From NCBI GenBank assembly GCA_022842445.1, contig JALHPO010000014.1, positions 1 through 54,705 of the forward strand: 54,705 nt of DNA, read 5' to 3'. The notes below the pieces were generated by a model, which saw only the letters and a list, made by a program, of their open reading frames with translations, made no database searches and was not told the origin of the DNA. This document shows positions 1 through 8,891 of this stretch, piece after piece. A program made the translations under genes and the position numbers. The stretch comes from Nitrospira sp. Its GTDB lineage: Bacteria > Nitrospirota > Nitrospiria > Nitrospirales > Nitrospiraceae. How positions within the stretch are numbered: position 1 is the stretch's first letter; each line of letters begins with the position of its first letter.

Positions 1-1
1 T

Positions 2-472
2 ATCATGGTTGATCGTCAACAGATCAAACAGGTGCTCATGAATCTCGCGCTGAATGCCATCGACGCGATGAAAGCCAACGGCGGACGCCTGACCGTCGCG
101 ACGCGTCACGTGACCGGCACTGACGGCACCCGATGGATACAGATCGAAGTCTCGGATTCGGGCTGTGGGATCGCGCCTGAGGACCTGCCGCACATCTTCG
201 ATCCATTTTTTACCACGAAGCATGAAAGCACCGAGCATGTCGGAACCGGGCTCGGTCTTTCGATCGTCCATCAAATCATTCAAGAGCACGCGGGCAAAGT
301 CGAAGCTCGCAGCGTCGTCGGCCAAGGAACGACCTTCATTCTGACGCTTCCCGAAAAAACGGCTCTGGACTCCGAACCGGCGCCTGCGTCCCCGATCCGG
401 CAAGGCGCACTCATTCCCTTTCCTACCATAACCTCCCTGCTTCAAAGACCTACCGGAACAGAAGGCCCATAA
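2..472 (+). CDS. Sensor histidine kinase, C-terminal ATPase domain (5' truncated)
   Basis: This is the C-terminal end of a two-component sensor kinase that autophosphorylates on histidine with ATP. The window starts inside the gene, so the dimerisation/His domain and sensor domains are missing; the ATG at 5 is not the real start. Visible ATPase motifs in order are the N box (NLALNAIDAM), the G1 box (DSGCGIAP), the F box (FDPFFTTK) and the G2 box (GTGLGLS). A proline-rich tail of about 40 residues follows the domain. The catalytic domain is intact, so an active kinase is expected. The partner regulator and signal cannot be read here. Family assignment is firm; the rest is unknown. Confidence 0.93.
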   Translation: MMVDRQQIKQVLMNLALNAIDAMKANGGRLTVATRHVTGTDGTRWIQIEVSDSGCGIAPEDLPHIFDPFFTTKHESTEHVGTGLGLSIVHQIIQEHAGKVEARSVVGQGTTFILTLPEKTALDSEPAPASPIRQGALIPFPTITSLLQRPTGTEGP

Positions 473-887
473 CCCGCATGATCCATGAACACTTCTGCTG
501 CAATCGCCGATCCGCTGTTGCACAAGCCGGCGGCCGGCGGGCTCGCCCCTCGGACCTTCGACGTACTGCACGAGTACGCCTCAGGTCCTCCGGGTTCCAT
601 GCGCCGGTCTCACGACGCGGCTGAGCGATTTCGCGACGAACTGTCATGAATCATGCGGGCTTACCATTCCCCTCTCCAAATTACCGCCACGCACGGCTCC
701 TCCACTTGACCCCCCCTCCCAGACAACTGTATAACCACCTGTCCTGCAAAGTGCGAGTTCTGAATTTTGAGTGTTGAATGTTGGATTTACGGGCGGACTC
801 ATTTTGATTAGTTGTCGCTCGTAATGCCTCCTGCACTTCCCATAACTCAACACTCATCACTCACAACTCAACACTGCCTTTAGGAAC
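473..887. other. Intergenic region with short-word repeats
   Basis: No supported gene is seen. From about 757 to 880 the DNA is built of degenerate repeated words of the type TGAGTGTTGAATGTTG and, in the other orientation, CAACACTCATCACTCACAAC. Similar low-complexity words recur at 6290-6362, 7060-7080, 7280-7390 and 12205-12237. They look like a dispersed family of intergenic filler rather than coding sequence. Confidence 0.5.
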
Positions 888-963
888 GCGCCCGTAGCTC
901 AATGGATAGAGCATCTGACTACGGATCAGAAGGTTACAGGTTCGAGTCCTGTCGGGCGCACCA
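888..963 (+). tRNA. tRNA-Arg (anticodon ACG)
   Basis: The sequence folds as a complete cloverleaf. The acceptor stem is GCGCCCG paired perfectly with CGGGCGC (953-959), with discriminator A960 and an encoded CCA tail (961-963). The D arm contains GCTC and GAGC, the anticodon stem is TCTGA/TCAGA around the loop CTACGGA, and the T arm is ACAGG-TTCGAGT-CCTGT. The anticodon ACG, expected to be edited to ICG, reads CGN arginine codons. This is a substrate type for TadA, which is encoded at 15316-15822 in this window. There is no integrase nearby and no 3'-end duplication of this tRNA in the window. Confidence 0.97.
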
Positions 964-1092
964 TACCGCACTTCGTGTGAACCGGCGGCTCACCCGGCGA
1001 GGCCGTTCTTCTTTGCGCCGCCGGATAAATACCTTCAGTGGTTTTATTATCCGACGCCTTGCTGACGGATCCAGGCCTAGACGATTCAGCCG

Positions 1093-1386
1093 CTACGTTT
1101 TCATCGGACGCTGAAGGAAGAGGATGAGGGCCATCAGGGTCGGCAATGGGGCAAGCAGAAACGGTACGAGCCAGACCCACACGTTCCTCCCCCGCACCCG
1201 CGCTTGATCGATCATCCACACGAACACCCACAGCACAAGCCCGATATAGTTCAGGGTAATCCACCGGGTGGTATGCATTTTCAACTCGCTGGCTTCGCCC
1301 CCGGCCCCCTCGACCAGAAAGACCCCCAACATCAGCACAAAGCCCCCCAACAAGGTGAACACCAGCCGCTTACTCCACACGTACAT
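1093..1386 (-). CDS. Small three-helix membrane protein, function unknown
   Basis: I do not recognise a family. The 97-residue product has three hydrophobic segments (about residues 7-24, 37-55 and 68-92) separated by short charged loops, so it is predicted to be an inner-membrane protein. The ORF opens upstream, but the ATG at 1386 is preceded by AAGGAGGTTGAG, an almost ideal ribosome binding site, which fixes the start. It is read toward the tRNA-Arg gene and lies downstream of a dispersed repeat (1592-1798). It stands alone and no partner is suggested by context. Confidence 0.7.
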   Translation of the reverse strand: MYVWSKRLVFTLLGGFVLMLGVFLVEGAGGEASELKMHTTRWITLNYIGLVLWVFVWMIDQARVRGRNVWVWLVPFLLAPLPTLMALILFLQRPMKT

Positions 1387-1591
1387 CTCAACCTCCTTGG
1401 CCTTACAGTCGCACTCGTCAACCGTCAACCGTGGTTCGTCAACCGCGAACCCTCGCGCTCGTCGTCAGCACGATATCCCTCGCCTAAAAGCGTCCACGCA
1501 TTATCCAGAGGCTTCAGCCGCAATGCAATGTGCGTCGGATTTCCCGGTCCGAAACACGGAGGCTGAGGGTGCGGCTCAATGCACGTTTCTT

Positions 1592-1798
1592 GTGAAGCGT
1601 ATCTCGTTAGGGAGAAGAGCGTATAGCTGATGGCGTATAGCACGTGATCGAACGAGAAAAGAGTTGATAGCGTATGGCCTGTAGCACGAGATCGGCGGGG
1701 AATGTCGCGCCATCGGCGACCCACGGTTCTGTTCCGTGCCACAGGCTATCAGCCATAAGCTCCCAGCCTTTTCGTGCCATACGCCATAGGCTCTTTCC
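1592..1798 (+). repeat. Dispersed intergenic repeat, copy A
   Basis: About 205 bases are closely similar (roughly 80-85 percent by eye) to the reverse complement of 11303-11506. Shared landmarks are GTGAAGCGTATCT at one end, AGCTGATGGCGTATAGCA, GAGAAAAGAGTTGATAGCGT, CACGGTTCTGT, CAGGCTATCAGCCATAAGCT and CATAGGCTCTTTC at the other end. It contains several imperfect GCTATCAGCCATAAGC-type palindromes. There is no coding signal. The rest of the gap between 1387 and 1916 holds nothing else I can identify. Confidence 0.8.
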
Positions 1799-1916
1799 GC
1801 CGACCGGGCCTCACGAGATGTGCATCCATGTACGCTTGCGACTCAAGCAGTACCCGCTGGACCGGCGCTAAAAAAAGTTAGCGGAGTTTTCGCACGATCC
1901 TGTTAGGATAGGGGTT

Positions 1917-4139
1917 ATGCCGTCACATACTGGGGTACCGACCGAGGATCTCGACCGGCTCATGGCCGGTACGCACTGGAATCCACGATCGATCTTAGGC
2001 CCACAACACAGCACGATCGACGGCGCGCCCTGTCGCGTCATCCGGGCCTGGTTCCCCTATGCGGCGCATGTCGATGTGATCCCGGCGCCATTATCGAAGT
2101 CGCTCCTGCGCATGACGCGCCTCCACGAGGCCGGACTGTTTGAAGCCGTCGTTCCGGAAGACATTGCGGTCCCCCTGTATCGGTTCAGAGTCACGCAGCA
2201 CGACGGAACCATCATAGACCAGCATGACCCCTATGCCTTTCCACCGCTCTTGACGGATTTTGAACTCCATCTGTTTGTTGAAGGAACCTTCTACAAAGCC
2301 TATGACAGTGTAGGGGCCCATATCCGTACGATCGAACAGGTCACGGGCGTCCACTTTGTCGTCTGGGCGCCCAATGCCGCCCGCGTGAGTGTAGTCGGCG
2401 ACTTCAATCGGTGGGATGGGCGCTGCCATCCGATGACCAATCGTGGCGCGAGCGGCCTCTGGGAGCTGTTTCTTCCCGATCTGCCCGAACACACCCTGTA
2501 TAAATATGAAATCCGCGCCAGAGCGCACGACACGTTATTGGTGAAAGCCGATCCCTACGCGCAGGCCGGTGAATTGCGCCCGCGCACCGCGTCGATCGTG
2601 CGCGATCTGTCCCGCTACACCTGGAACGACCGTGACTGGATGACGGCGCGCGCAGGATGGAACCCTCTGACCGCGCCCCTCTCCATCTATGAAGTCCATG
2701 TGGGGTCCTGGATGCGTGTTCCAGAGGAGGGCAATCGCTGGCTCACCTATCAGGAGCTCGCGCAGAAGTTGATTCCCTACGCGAAAGACCTCGGCTACAC
2801 GCATCTCGAACTGATGCCGGTGACCGAACATCCTTTCGACGGGTCCTGGGGCTATCAAGCGACGGGCTATTTCGCCGCCACCAGCCGCTATGGCCCGCCC
2901 GAAGACTTCATGGCCTTCGTCGATGCCGCCCATCAAGCAGGCCTGGGCATCATCATGGATTGGGCCCCGGCTCATTTTCCTGACGACCCCCACGGATTGG
3001 CGACGTTCGACGGCACCCACCTGTACGATCATGCCGACCCGCGTCTTGGTTACCATCCCGACTGGCACAGCCGTATTTTCAATTACGACCGCGCCGAAGT
3101 CCGCAGCTTTCTACTCAACAGTGCGCTCTTCTGGCTGGACAAATACCACATCGATGGCCTGCGCGTGGACGCCGTCGCCTCGATGCTCTATCTCGATTAC
3201 GGGCGTAAACCCGACGAGTGGATTCCCAACGAATTCGGCGGCAATGAAAATCTTGGAGCCGTCTCACTCTTGAAAGAACTGAATATCCTGGCCCATCGAG
3301 ATTTTCCCGGCGCCATCACGATCGCCGAAGAGTCCACGTCCTGGCCCGGCGTCTCGCGTCCCACCTACACGGGGGGACTCGGTTTCACATTCAAATGGAA
3401 CATGGGCTGGATGCACGACATGCTCGACTACTTCGGCTACGATCCGGTGCACCGCCGCTTCCATCAGGACCGGATCACATTCGGGCTGCTCTATGCCTTC
3501 ACCGAAAACTTCGTATTGGCGCTGTCGCACGACGAAGTCGTCCACGGCAAGCGGACGCTGCTCGACAAGATGCCCGGCGACCTATGGCAGCGCTTCGCCA
3601 ATCTCCGGCTGCTCTATGGGTACCTCTTCAGCCATCCGGGAAAGAAAATGCTGTTCATGGGCGGGGAGTTCGGCCAATGGCGTGAGTGGAATCATGACAC
3701 CAGCCTGGACTGGCATCTCTGCGACCTTGAACCGCACCGCGGCCTGCAACGCCTGATTCGCGATCTGAATCATCTCTACCGAACGGAACCCGCGCTGCAC
3801 GAGGCGGACTTTGATTGGAGCGGATTTGAATGGATCGACTTCAGCGATACCGACAATTCCGTGATCGTATATCTGAGAAAGACGCCTGCCTCTGACGCCT
3901 CCGTCGTGTGTGTGTGCAACCTGACGCCTGTTCCTCGCCACGGCTACCGCATCGGAGTTCCCAAAGCCGGGCAGTACCGGGAGTTAATCAATACCGATGC
4001 GTTTGTGTATGGCGGCAGCAATGTCGGTAACTTCGGCGGCGTCCACTCCACCCCGATCCCCCTGCACAACCTGCCGCACTCGCTGACGCTGACCCTGCCA
4101 CCGCTTGCCGTTCTGCTGCTGAAATGCGAACCCGCATGA
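1917..4139 (+). CDS. glgB: 1,4-alpha-glucan branching enzyme GlgB
   Basis: GlgB cuts alpha-1,4 glucan chains and rejoins the fragment by an alpha-1,6 bond during glycogen synthesis in the cytoplasm. The 740-residue length matches the family. An N-terminal immunoglobulin-like pair of domains, including a CBM48 region (about residues 110-220), precedes a GH13 barrel. Catalytic signatures are the DWAPAHF segment at about 348, the nucleophile Asp418 in GLRVDAVA, the acid/base Glu471 in IAEES, and His538-Asp539 in LSHDEVVHGK. The start is preceded by TAGGATAGGGG. No other glycogen gene adjoins it, so it appears to be a single-gene unit. The next gene is convergent. Confidence 0.97.
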   Translation: MPSHTGVPTEDLDRLMAGTHWNPRSILGPQHSTIDGAPCRVIRAWFPYAAHVDVIPAPLSKSLLRMTRLHEAGLFEAVVPEDIAVPLYRFRVTQHDGTIIDQHDPYAFPPLLTDFELHLFVEGTFYKAYDSVGAHIRTIEQVTGVHFVVWAPNAARVSVVGDFNRWDGRCHPMTNRGASGLWELFLPDLPEHTLYKYEIRARAHDTLLVKADPYAQAGELRPRTASIVRDLSRYTWNDRDWMTARAGWNPLTAPLSIYEVHVGSWMRVPEEGNRWLTYQELAQKLIPYAKDLGYTHLELMPVTEHPFDGSWGYQATGYFAATSRYGPPEDFMAFVDAAHQAGLGIIMDWAPAHFPDDPHGLATFDGTHLYDHADPRLGYHPDWHSRIFNYDRAEVRSFLLNSALFWLDKYHIDGLRVDAVASMLYLDYGRKPDEWIPNEFGGNENLGAVSLLKELNILAHRDFPGAITIAEESTSWPGVSRPTYTGGLGFTFKWNMGWMHDMLDYFGYDPVHRRFHQDRITFGLLYAFTENFVLALSHDEVVHGKRTLLDKMPGDLWQRFANLRLLYGYLFSHPGKKMLFMGGEFGQWREWNHDTSLDWHLCDLEPHRGLQRLIRDLNHLYRTEPALHEADFDWSGFEWIDFSDTDNSVIVYLRKTPASDASVVCVCNLTPVPRHGYRIGVPKAGQYRELINTDAFVYGGSNVGNFGGVHSTPIPLHNLPHSLTLTLPPLAVLLLKCEPA

Positions 4140-4181
4140 AAACCCGGTGAGGAGTAAGGAATGAGAGATGAGTTGAAGGGA

Positions 4182-4790
4182 TTAAGCCTTGGAACGACGG
4201 GCCCGACGCGAGCCCTCCCAGTGGCGGAAAGGACCGGAGTCCAGATGTACGAACTTCGAGCGAGGATAGTAGCCGACACCGCCATAACCCAGTTCGAGCG
4301 CGGCTTGACGGACCGTTTTAGGATGGATCCCGGCAATCTGCACATCGATCGCCTGCCCTTGCACATGTAAGCTGTTCTTGGCGGCCCGCCGGCCTGACCG
4401 CACCAGGATCGCATTATACTCCGGAGAACGAAAGCCGGAGACGACGTAAATCTCGCGGTCACCTCCAAGCTTCTTCTGCACCAGATTGACATGCTCAATG
4501 ACACGCACATCCATCGCGCCCACTTCGCCGGTGTGATGGCAACGGAGGATATGATTCACGTCGTCGAGCGCGCCTAAATCGTAGGTCCCGAATTCATCGC
4601 GGTAGGTGACGTCCAGCCGCTCATCCGTCCAGAGATTGACAAACGTCAGCCGTCCTTCCGGCAAATCTCCGGCGGGCGATACCGATGGCCGGATCAACTG
4701 TCCGGCCATCGCGACTACAGCCCCTATCAACGATGTGCGGAGAAGAGCGCGGCGGGTCAGGCCCCGTTCAGACTCATACAACTTGTTCAC
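4182..4790 (-). CDS. Tat-exported DUF882 / M15-type peptidase-like protein
   Basis: The product resembles the YcbK/DUF882 branch of zinc D-Ala-D-Ala peptidases (peptidase M15 superfamily), which act on or bind peptidoglycan. The zinc-site pattern is present: SGFRSPEYN, then SLHVQGQAID, then FVHLDSG. The N-terminus carries a twin-arginine type signal (LTRRALLRTSLIGAV), indicating export of a folded protein. The open frame extends to a TTG at 4853, with an ATG at 4844. I prefer the GTG at 4790, which puts the RR motif near the N-terminus and has GGAAAG seven bases upstream, but the start is uncertain. Length from there is 202 residues. It is convergent with glgB and not in an operon. Confidence 0.85.
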   Translation of the reverse strand: MNKLYESERGLTRRALLRTSLIGAVVAMAGQLIRPSVSPAGDLPEGRLTFVNLWTDERLDVTYRDEFGTYDLGALDDVNHILRCHHTGEVGAMDVRVIEHVNLVQKKLGGDREIYVVSGFRSPEYNAILVRSGRRAAKNSLHVQGQAIDVQIAGIHPKTVRQAALELGYGGVGYYPRSKFVHLDSGPFRHWEGSRRARRSKA

Positions 4791-5048
4791 GAAATCACTT
4801 TCCGGAAGTAGATACACAAAGGGGACCGAATGAACGTAAGGCATTCGTAGCAAGAATCCCCGAACCGGTCAACTCATTTCTTCCCCTTCATCGAGCGGCA
4901 GTGTGGCAAGCTCGATGAGAGCTTCCATAGTGATGTAGCAATCCTTTCCGAACTCGGCACAACAGCATTCTCCTCTCCCCCATTTATTTCCCCCTGGACA
5001 GCGATCACCGTCACCAGGTAAGATTCGAAAAATAGAGGACTATTTCGT

Positions 5049-5414
5049 ATGGCAACCATCCTCATTATCGATGACGAGCAATCTATTCGCGCGCTCCTCA
5101 AGGAGGTCCTTGAAAAGGAGGGATACCGCGTACTGGAGGCAAGTGACGGCTGCGAAGGACTTGCGGTGTATCAGAAAGATCCGGCAGACCTCGTGATCAT
5201 GGACTTGCTGATGCCCGCTACGGACGGGTTAGAAGCAACCCTCCAACTCACACGCGAGTATGTCGATGCCAAAGTGATTGCGATGACGGGGGCGCAAGGA
5301 GACCGGAATTTCCTGGACGTGGCCAAACTCTTCGGCGCCCGCCGCGCATTTGAGAAGCCATTCGATATCAATGCGCTCGTCAAAGCGGTAAAAGAAGAAC
5401 TCGCAACTCCGTAA
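5049..5414 (+). CDS. Single-domain response regulator (receiver only)
   Basis: This 121-residue protein is a stand-alone CheY-like receiver that would take phosphate from a histidine kinase and act by protein-protein contact. The acidic pocket D8-D9, the phosphoacceptor Asp52 in VIMDLLMP, the switch Thr80 in AMTG and Lys103 in EKPF are all present. There is no output domain. It is flanked by genes on the opposite strand, so its kinase partner is not encoded next to it. GAGG upstream of the ATG is a modest ribosome binding site. Confidence 0.95.
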   Translation: MATILIIDDEQSIRALLKEVLEKEGYRVLEASDGCEGLAVYQKDPADLVIMDLLMPATDGLEATLQLTREYVDAKVIAMTGAQGDRNFLDVAKLFGARRAFEKPFDINALVKAVKEELATP

Positions 5415-5423
5415 CCTCTGCCT

Positions 5424-6278
5424 TCAGGACCGCCCACTCAACGTTTTTCTCGCCAGCCCGCGCATCATTGCAGGATCGTTGTACCCTACTTCGCTGAGCG
5501 CATCCATGAGATGCAGTCCCTTTCCCGCTACCAAATTCTTAGCCTTGGCATAATTCGCCGCACTGAATCGCGCCACCGCCGGCTGCCCGTTCACAATTTG
5601 ACAGGCCAGCACTTCGTCCTGCACGTCAAGCGTGCCGCCTTGCTCGATAAGCTGCTTCGCTTGAGACATCGTAATGCCATGCAATCGGGCGAACTCCTGC
5701 AATCCGCCTGTTTCAACCAGTCGCCCATCCGGCATGATGCACAGACGCTTAAAATGCGGCGACCAATCTTTGCGAAAATCGATGTATTTGATCTCGCCGC
5801 CCTTGGCCACCGCGCGATCCAACGTCCGGTAGTCCAACCCTAAATTCTTCTGCCGGAGCTTTGCCTTCAACTGATCGGGCAATGTCCGCTGAAATACGTC
5901 CAGCGCCGCATCGATCAACGAGAGACCCCGCGCGCGTACCGCTTGCTCCGCCTCGGCGAACTGCATCAGATCCAAGACGAACGTCTGCTTCGGGCTCCCG
6001 CCGGTCTCGTCCACGAGGCAGGCAAACAGTCCGCGCGTCAGGACTCCGCTCACCTGTGGATAGATATAGACCCCGCCTTCGGCGAGCAGCGTTGTCATCA
6101 GGTCCAACGGCACGTCGTAGCTTTCCGCGAGAATCTTGGCATGGGCGGTCAGATCCTCCGTGAGCGTCATGGCACAGACCGTCACATTGCCCGGCGCATC
6201 GAATTCTGAATAGTCTTCGACGATGTTATAGAGCACCGTCGGCTTCGGCTTTTCAGCTTTCTTCTTGATCTTGAACAT
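5424..6278 (-). CDS. Conserved-looking soluble protein, function unknown
   Basis: I do not recognise this 284-residue protein. It starts with a lysine-rich stretch and has no signal peptide or membrane segment, so it is likely cytoplasmic. The region around residues 20-140 is an alpha/beta-like domain with runs such as VTVCAMTL and GVYIYPQVSG. Around residues 190-240 is a possible helix-turn-helix-like segment (LHGITMSQAKQLIEQGG). AAGGAAAAC directly precedes the ATG, supporting the start. Nine bases separate its stop from that of the convergent receiver gene. The SagB-type gene lies upstream on the same strand, about 70 bases away across a repeat-like stretch, so co-transcription is possible. 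Confidence 0.7.
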   Translation of the reverse strand: MFKIKKKAEKPKPTVLYNIVEDYSEFDAPGNVTVCAMTLTEDLTAHAKILAESYDVPLDLMTTLLAEGGVYIYPQVSGVLTRGLFACLVDETGGSPKQTFVLDLMQFAEAEQAVRARGLSLIDAALDVFQRTLPDQLKAKLRQKNLGLDYRTLDRAVAKGGEIKYIDFRKDWSPHFKRLCIMPDGRLVETGGLQEFARLHGITMSQAKQLIEQGGTLDVQDEVLACQIVNGQPAVARFSAANYAKAKNLVAGKGLHLMDALSEVGYNDPAMMRGLARKTLSGRS

Positions 6279-6349
6279 GTTTTCCTTCTAGTGAGTCGTA
6301 ATGAGTGATGCGTGATGAGGCTGCCCTCAATTCCCAAACTGATCACCCA

Positions 6350-8197
6350 TCACTGATCACTTGTCACGTGCCCATAGGGTGGCAAGGTCTGTAACCTGCT
6401 GTCTTCCACCGGTCCGCCGATAGTGAAATGATACAGTGATTGAAGAGTCAACGTCTTGATTCCCACAACCTCGTGGACCGGGTCGTCGAAAAAACAGCCG
6501 ATTCCGGTGGCTCTGACGCCCGCGGCCTCCGCTTCCAGATACAACAGCTGACCCAGCAGCCCCGATTCCCAGAACATCCGGGGGTACCACCAGGCACCTC
6601 GTTCCCGTAACGTTCCCTCGAATTCCGCCAACATCCCGAATGAGAACGCGCTGTCGCCTGCAATATCCTGGTGGCAACTGACCTGCACCGCCAATTTTCT
6701 TGCATCGCCTTCGAGCAACCGATAGAGCGGCAGCCCGTCAGGACATCCCGGTGCGATCGTCCATGTGAGCTCGGGATTCATCGATTGCTGAACGAACGCC
6801 AATTTCTTCGAGTCGCGCACCAGAAAATACAGCCCCGGCGTCAGTCCATCCACACGGTGCACGAATATCACCAGATGAATCGCAGGCTCATACGGCCAGA
6901 CGTCCCACGGCATCGGCCGTTCCTGGTGCGGCCGGTCAGCGCAGGGCAGAACCCGTTGCATCATATGAAAGAACGTCGCGGATGAAACTCCTGTCTTACC
7001 ATCAAACGCCACGGCACTCCGGCGCTGACGAATAATCTGGCCCGCTGAAAACCCGTGAGGCGTGAGGGGTAAGGAGTGAGGGGGTGGCTGAGGATGTGAC
7101 TCCGGCAAGGAAACAATCAATTGCTGAGCCTCAAGTTTCCATGAGGCATCGGCCGCCTCGTCGATGATGTCCCAATGAACCCCGTGCTCCCCGCTCAAAC
7201 GATTCGCCTTCCCATGCCATTTTCCACCAGCTAGTTCCTTCACAATTTCCGAATCGAGAAACAGCGGTATCGTTCCTCTCTCTCCCCTCACCCCTTCGCA
7301 ACTCCTCACGCCTAACGCCTCACCCCTTACCTCTTCATAGCCCCTTACCCCTAACGCCTCACCCCTTACCTCTTCATAGCCCCTCACTTCCCCAGAGGGC
7401 CAGATCACCGCCAGACAATCCGGGTGTTCCGCCTCAACATCTGCAAAGTCATCTGCTCGATTCGTTCCCAGCAACAAGGCAACCGTATTCTGGTCCACGC
7501 CGTCCAACAGGGTCACGTTCCAGCCCAACGTCGCAGCGGCAATCCTCGCTGTCCCGATCGCATGCCCCACATCGTGATTGCAGTAGCGAAACGCCCGTTC
7601 GCCATACTTCCAGGCTTCGCGCCAGTGAATCGACGTGAGTCCAAAGAGAAAGGCTCCTACTGGAAACCGGCTCAGCAAGCGAGCCACCGGCTCAGCGGGA
7701 AACTCCGCACGCCATTCCAGGCCATGTTCCTTGGGCGCATAGTGGTACAGCCCCGGTTTGAGATCGAGTCCAACCACATCCGGCAACACCACGTACCCTT
7801 CCGTCGGATGAAGATTGCCGGACGAAGGATTCATTCGCAACGGCCACTCTGAGTCTCCAGCCTTTTTCCAGGCTGACAGGGCAAGGGCGAATTCAAAAAA
7901 ACGGGACAACGTGCTCAAGCTGACAGGCTGACAAGGGACAGGCCCATGTTCGTAGATTGCATCGTACGCTGGTGAGACCGGGTCCACGTCTGCCTTCAGC
8001 AACGGGAGCGAGAACAGCTGCGCGCCCTCAAACCGCCGAAACGGATTGGGCTGATTCACCCAATCCAGAAACCCGAGCGATCGCGCATAGCGGTTGAAAT
8101 GGTGTTTGGTCCGGATGTGATAGTTGATGACCCGATCAATAGGATCGGTCGAGAGAGGTTCGGCTGCCGGAACAAAAGATGGCTGTTCATCACCCAT
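6350..8197 (-). CDS. SagB/ThcOx-type double nitroreductase-family dehydrogenase
   Basis: The 615-residue protein contains two copies of the FMN-dependent nitroreductase fold. The first half (about 60-270) has LSRFFEFALALSAWKK and MNPSSGNLHPTEGYVVLP; the second (about 385-600) has IRQRRSAVAFDGKTG and a C-terminal IGCFFDDPVHEVVG. This arrangement is seen in SagB-type dehydrogenases, which oxidise azolines in peptide natural products, and in uncharacterised tandem relatives. No precursor peptide, cyclodehydratase or transporter is adjacent, so a peptide-modifying role is not supported. The inter-domain linker contains an in-frame duplicated 39-base repeat (7312-7389), and the last residues read into repeat-like DNA. 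The start lacks a clear ribosome binding site. Confidence 0.85.
   Translation of the reverse strand: MGDEQPSFVPAAEPLSTDPIDRVINYHIRTKHHFNRYARSLGFLDWVNQPNPFRRFEGAQLFSLPLLKADVDPVSPAYDAIYEHGPVPCQPVSLSTLSRFFEFALALSAWKKAGDSEWPLRMNPSSGNLHPTEGYVVLPDVVGLDLKPGLYHYAPKEHGLEWRAEFPAEPVARLLSRFPVGAFLFGLTSIHWREAWKYGERAFRYCNHDVGHAIGTARIAAATLGWNVTLLDGVDQNTVALLLGTNRADDFADVEAEHPDCLAVIWPSGEVRGYEEVRGEALGVRGYEEVRGEALGVRSCEGVRGERGTIPLFLDSEIVKELAGGKWHGKANRLSGEHGVHWDIIDEAADASWKLEAQQLIVSLPESHPQPPPHSLPLTPHGFSAGQIIRQRRSAVAFDGKTGVSSATFFHMMQRVLPCADRPHQERPMPWDVWPYEPAIHLVIFVHRVDGLTPGLYFLVRDSKKLAFVQQSMNPELTWTIAPGCPDGLPLYRLLEGDARKLAVQVSCHQDIAGDSAFSFGMLAEFEGTLRERGAWWYPRMFWESGLLGQLLYLEAEAAGVRATGIGCFFDDPVHEVVGIKTLTLQSLYHFTIGGPVEDSRLQTLPPYGHVTSDQ
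7312..7389. repeat. In-frame 39-bp direct repeat inside the SagB-type gene
   Basis: Two adjacent 39-base units (7312-7350 and 7351-7389) share CTAACGCCTCACCCCTTAC and CTCTTCATAGCCCCT and differ mainly in the last four bases. Because 39 is divisible by three they encode a 13-residue repeat (GYEEVRGEALGVR) in the linker between the two nitroreductase domains. Partial related words occur at about 7283-7311 and 7055-7080, and in intergenic DNA elsewhere in the window. Confidence 0.9.
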
Positions 8198-8318
8198 AGT
8201 AATAGTGTGTGCAGTCTACCGAGCAACGAGTCGCAATGTAAATGCATGGGGTGCCCACAGCACGTTGACCTCTGTTTCAATTCCCTCGTATGCTAGGAAA
8301 CGGGATGGAGTGTAAACC

Positions 8319-8741
8319 ATGCAATTTGACGCAGCCCTTGCCGCACAAGACGCATTCAGCCAATCGGAAAGTGAACTCGGCCCGGACTGGGACCAGGCTA
8401 CTGAGCTCGAGGACACCTTTTCCTCCAACGCGGGCTCGACGGGACGGAAAGCCTATGAGGGGCTGCTCGAGCTTGCGCAACGGCACCCCGCCGCTTATTC
8501 CTTTCACGCCTTCTGCATTTACATCACCTGGCAACAGGCGACAGAGGAAACCATCACCCGCCATTTTGAGACAGGGATACGACTGTGTGAAGCGTATCTC
8601 GCGCCTCGTGAAGCGCAGACGGGAAAGGATTTTGACCAGATCAAGGAACTGTACGAGTCATTCAGGGCCGGATTAGGCCTGGAAGAGGAAGACGAGATCC
8701 AAATCGAGTTTAGAAAGGACACGCCAAAGGGGGGCGACTGA
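8319..8741 (+). CDS. Small acidic helical protein, function unknown
   Basis: I do not recognise a family. The 140-residue product is soluble, acidic (many Glu and Asp residues) and mostly helical by composition. It has no signal peptide or membrane segment. A GGATGGAG stretch lies about 10 bases upstream of the ATG, a plausible ribosome binding site. It runs in the same direction as the TPR gene at 8892, 150 bases downstream. Bases 8586-8601 are identical to one end of the dispersed repeat at 1591-1606, so a repeat fragment may be embedded in the coding sequence. Confidence 0.6.
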   Translation: MQFDAALAAQDAFSQSESELGPDWDQATELEDTFSSNAGSTGRKAYEGLLELAQRHPAAYSFHAFCIYITWQQATEETITRHFETGIRLCEAYLAPREAQTGKDFDQIKELYESFRAGLGLEEEDEIQIEFRKDTPKGGD

Positions 8742-8891
8742 TTACGTAGGTCGTGCGTGACTCGCGAGACTGGCAGGAAAAGCGGGACACGCCAGAAAGT
8801 TCATCTTTCCACGTCGCGCTTGCCCCGCATTTCGCGCGCTTCTCGCTCCGGACATGCTCAGATCCTGCGCCTCACGCCTGAGGAAAATCCC

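Noticed and set aside
888..963. tRNA-Arg as an integration site for an element
   Set aside because: No repeat of the tRNA 3' end and no integrase gene occur in the window.
7283..7390. CRISPR array
   Set aside because: The repeat units are directly adjacent without unique spacers and lie in frame inside a gene.
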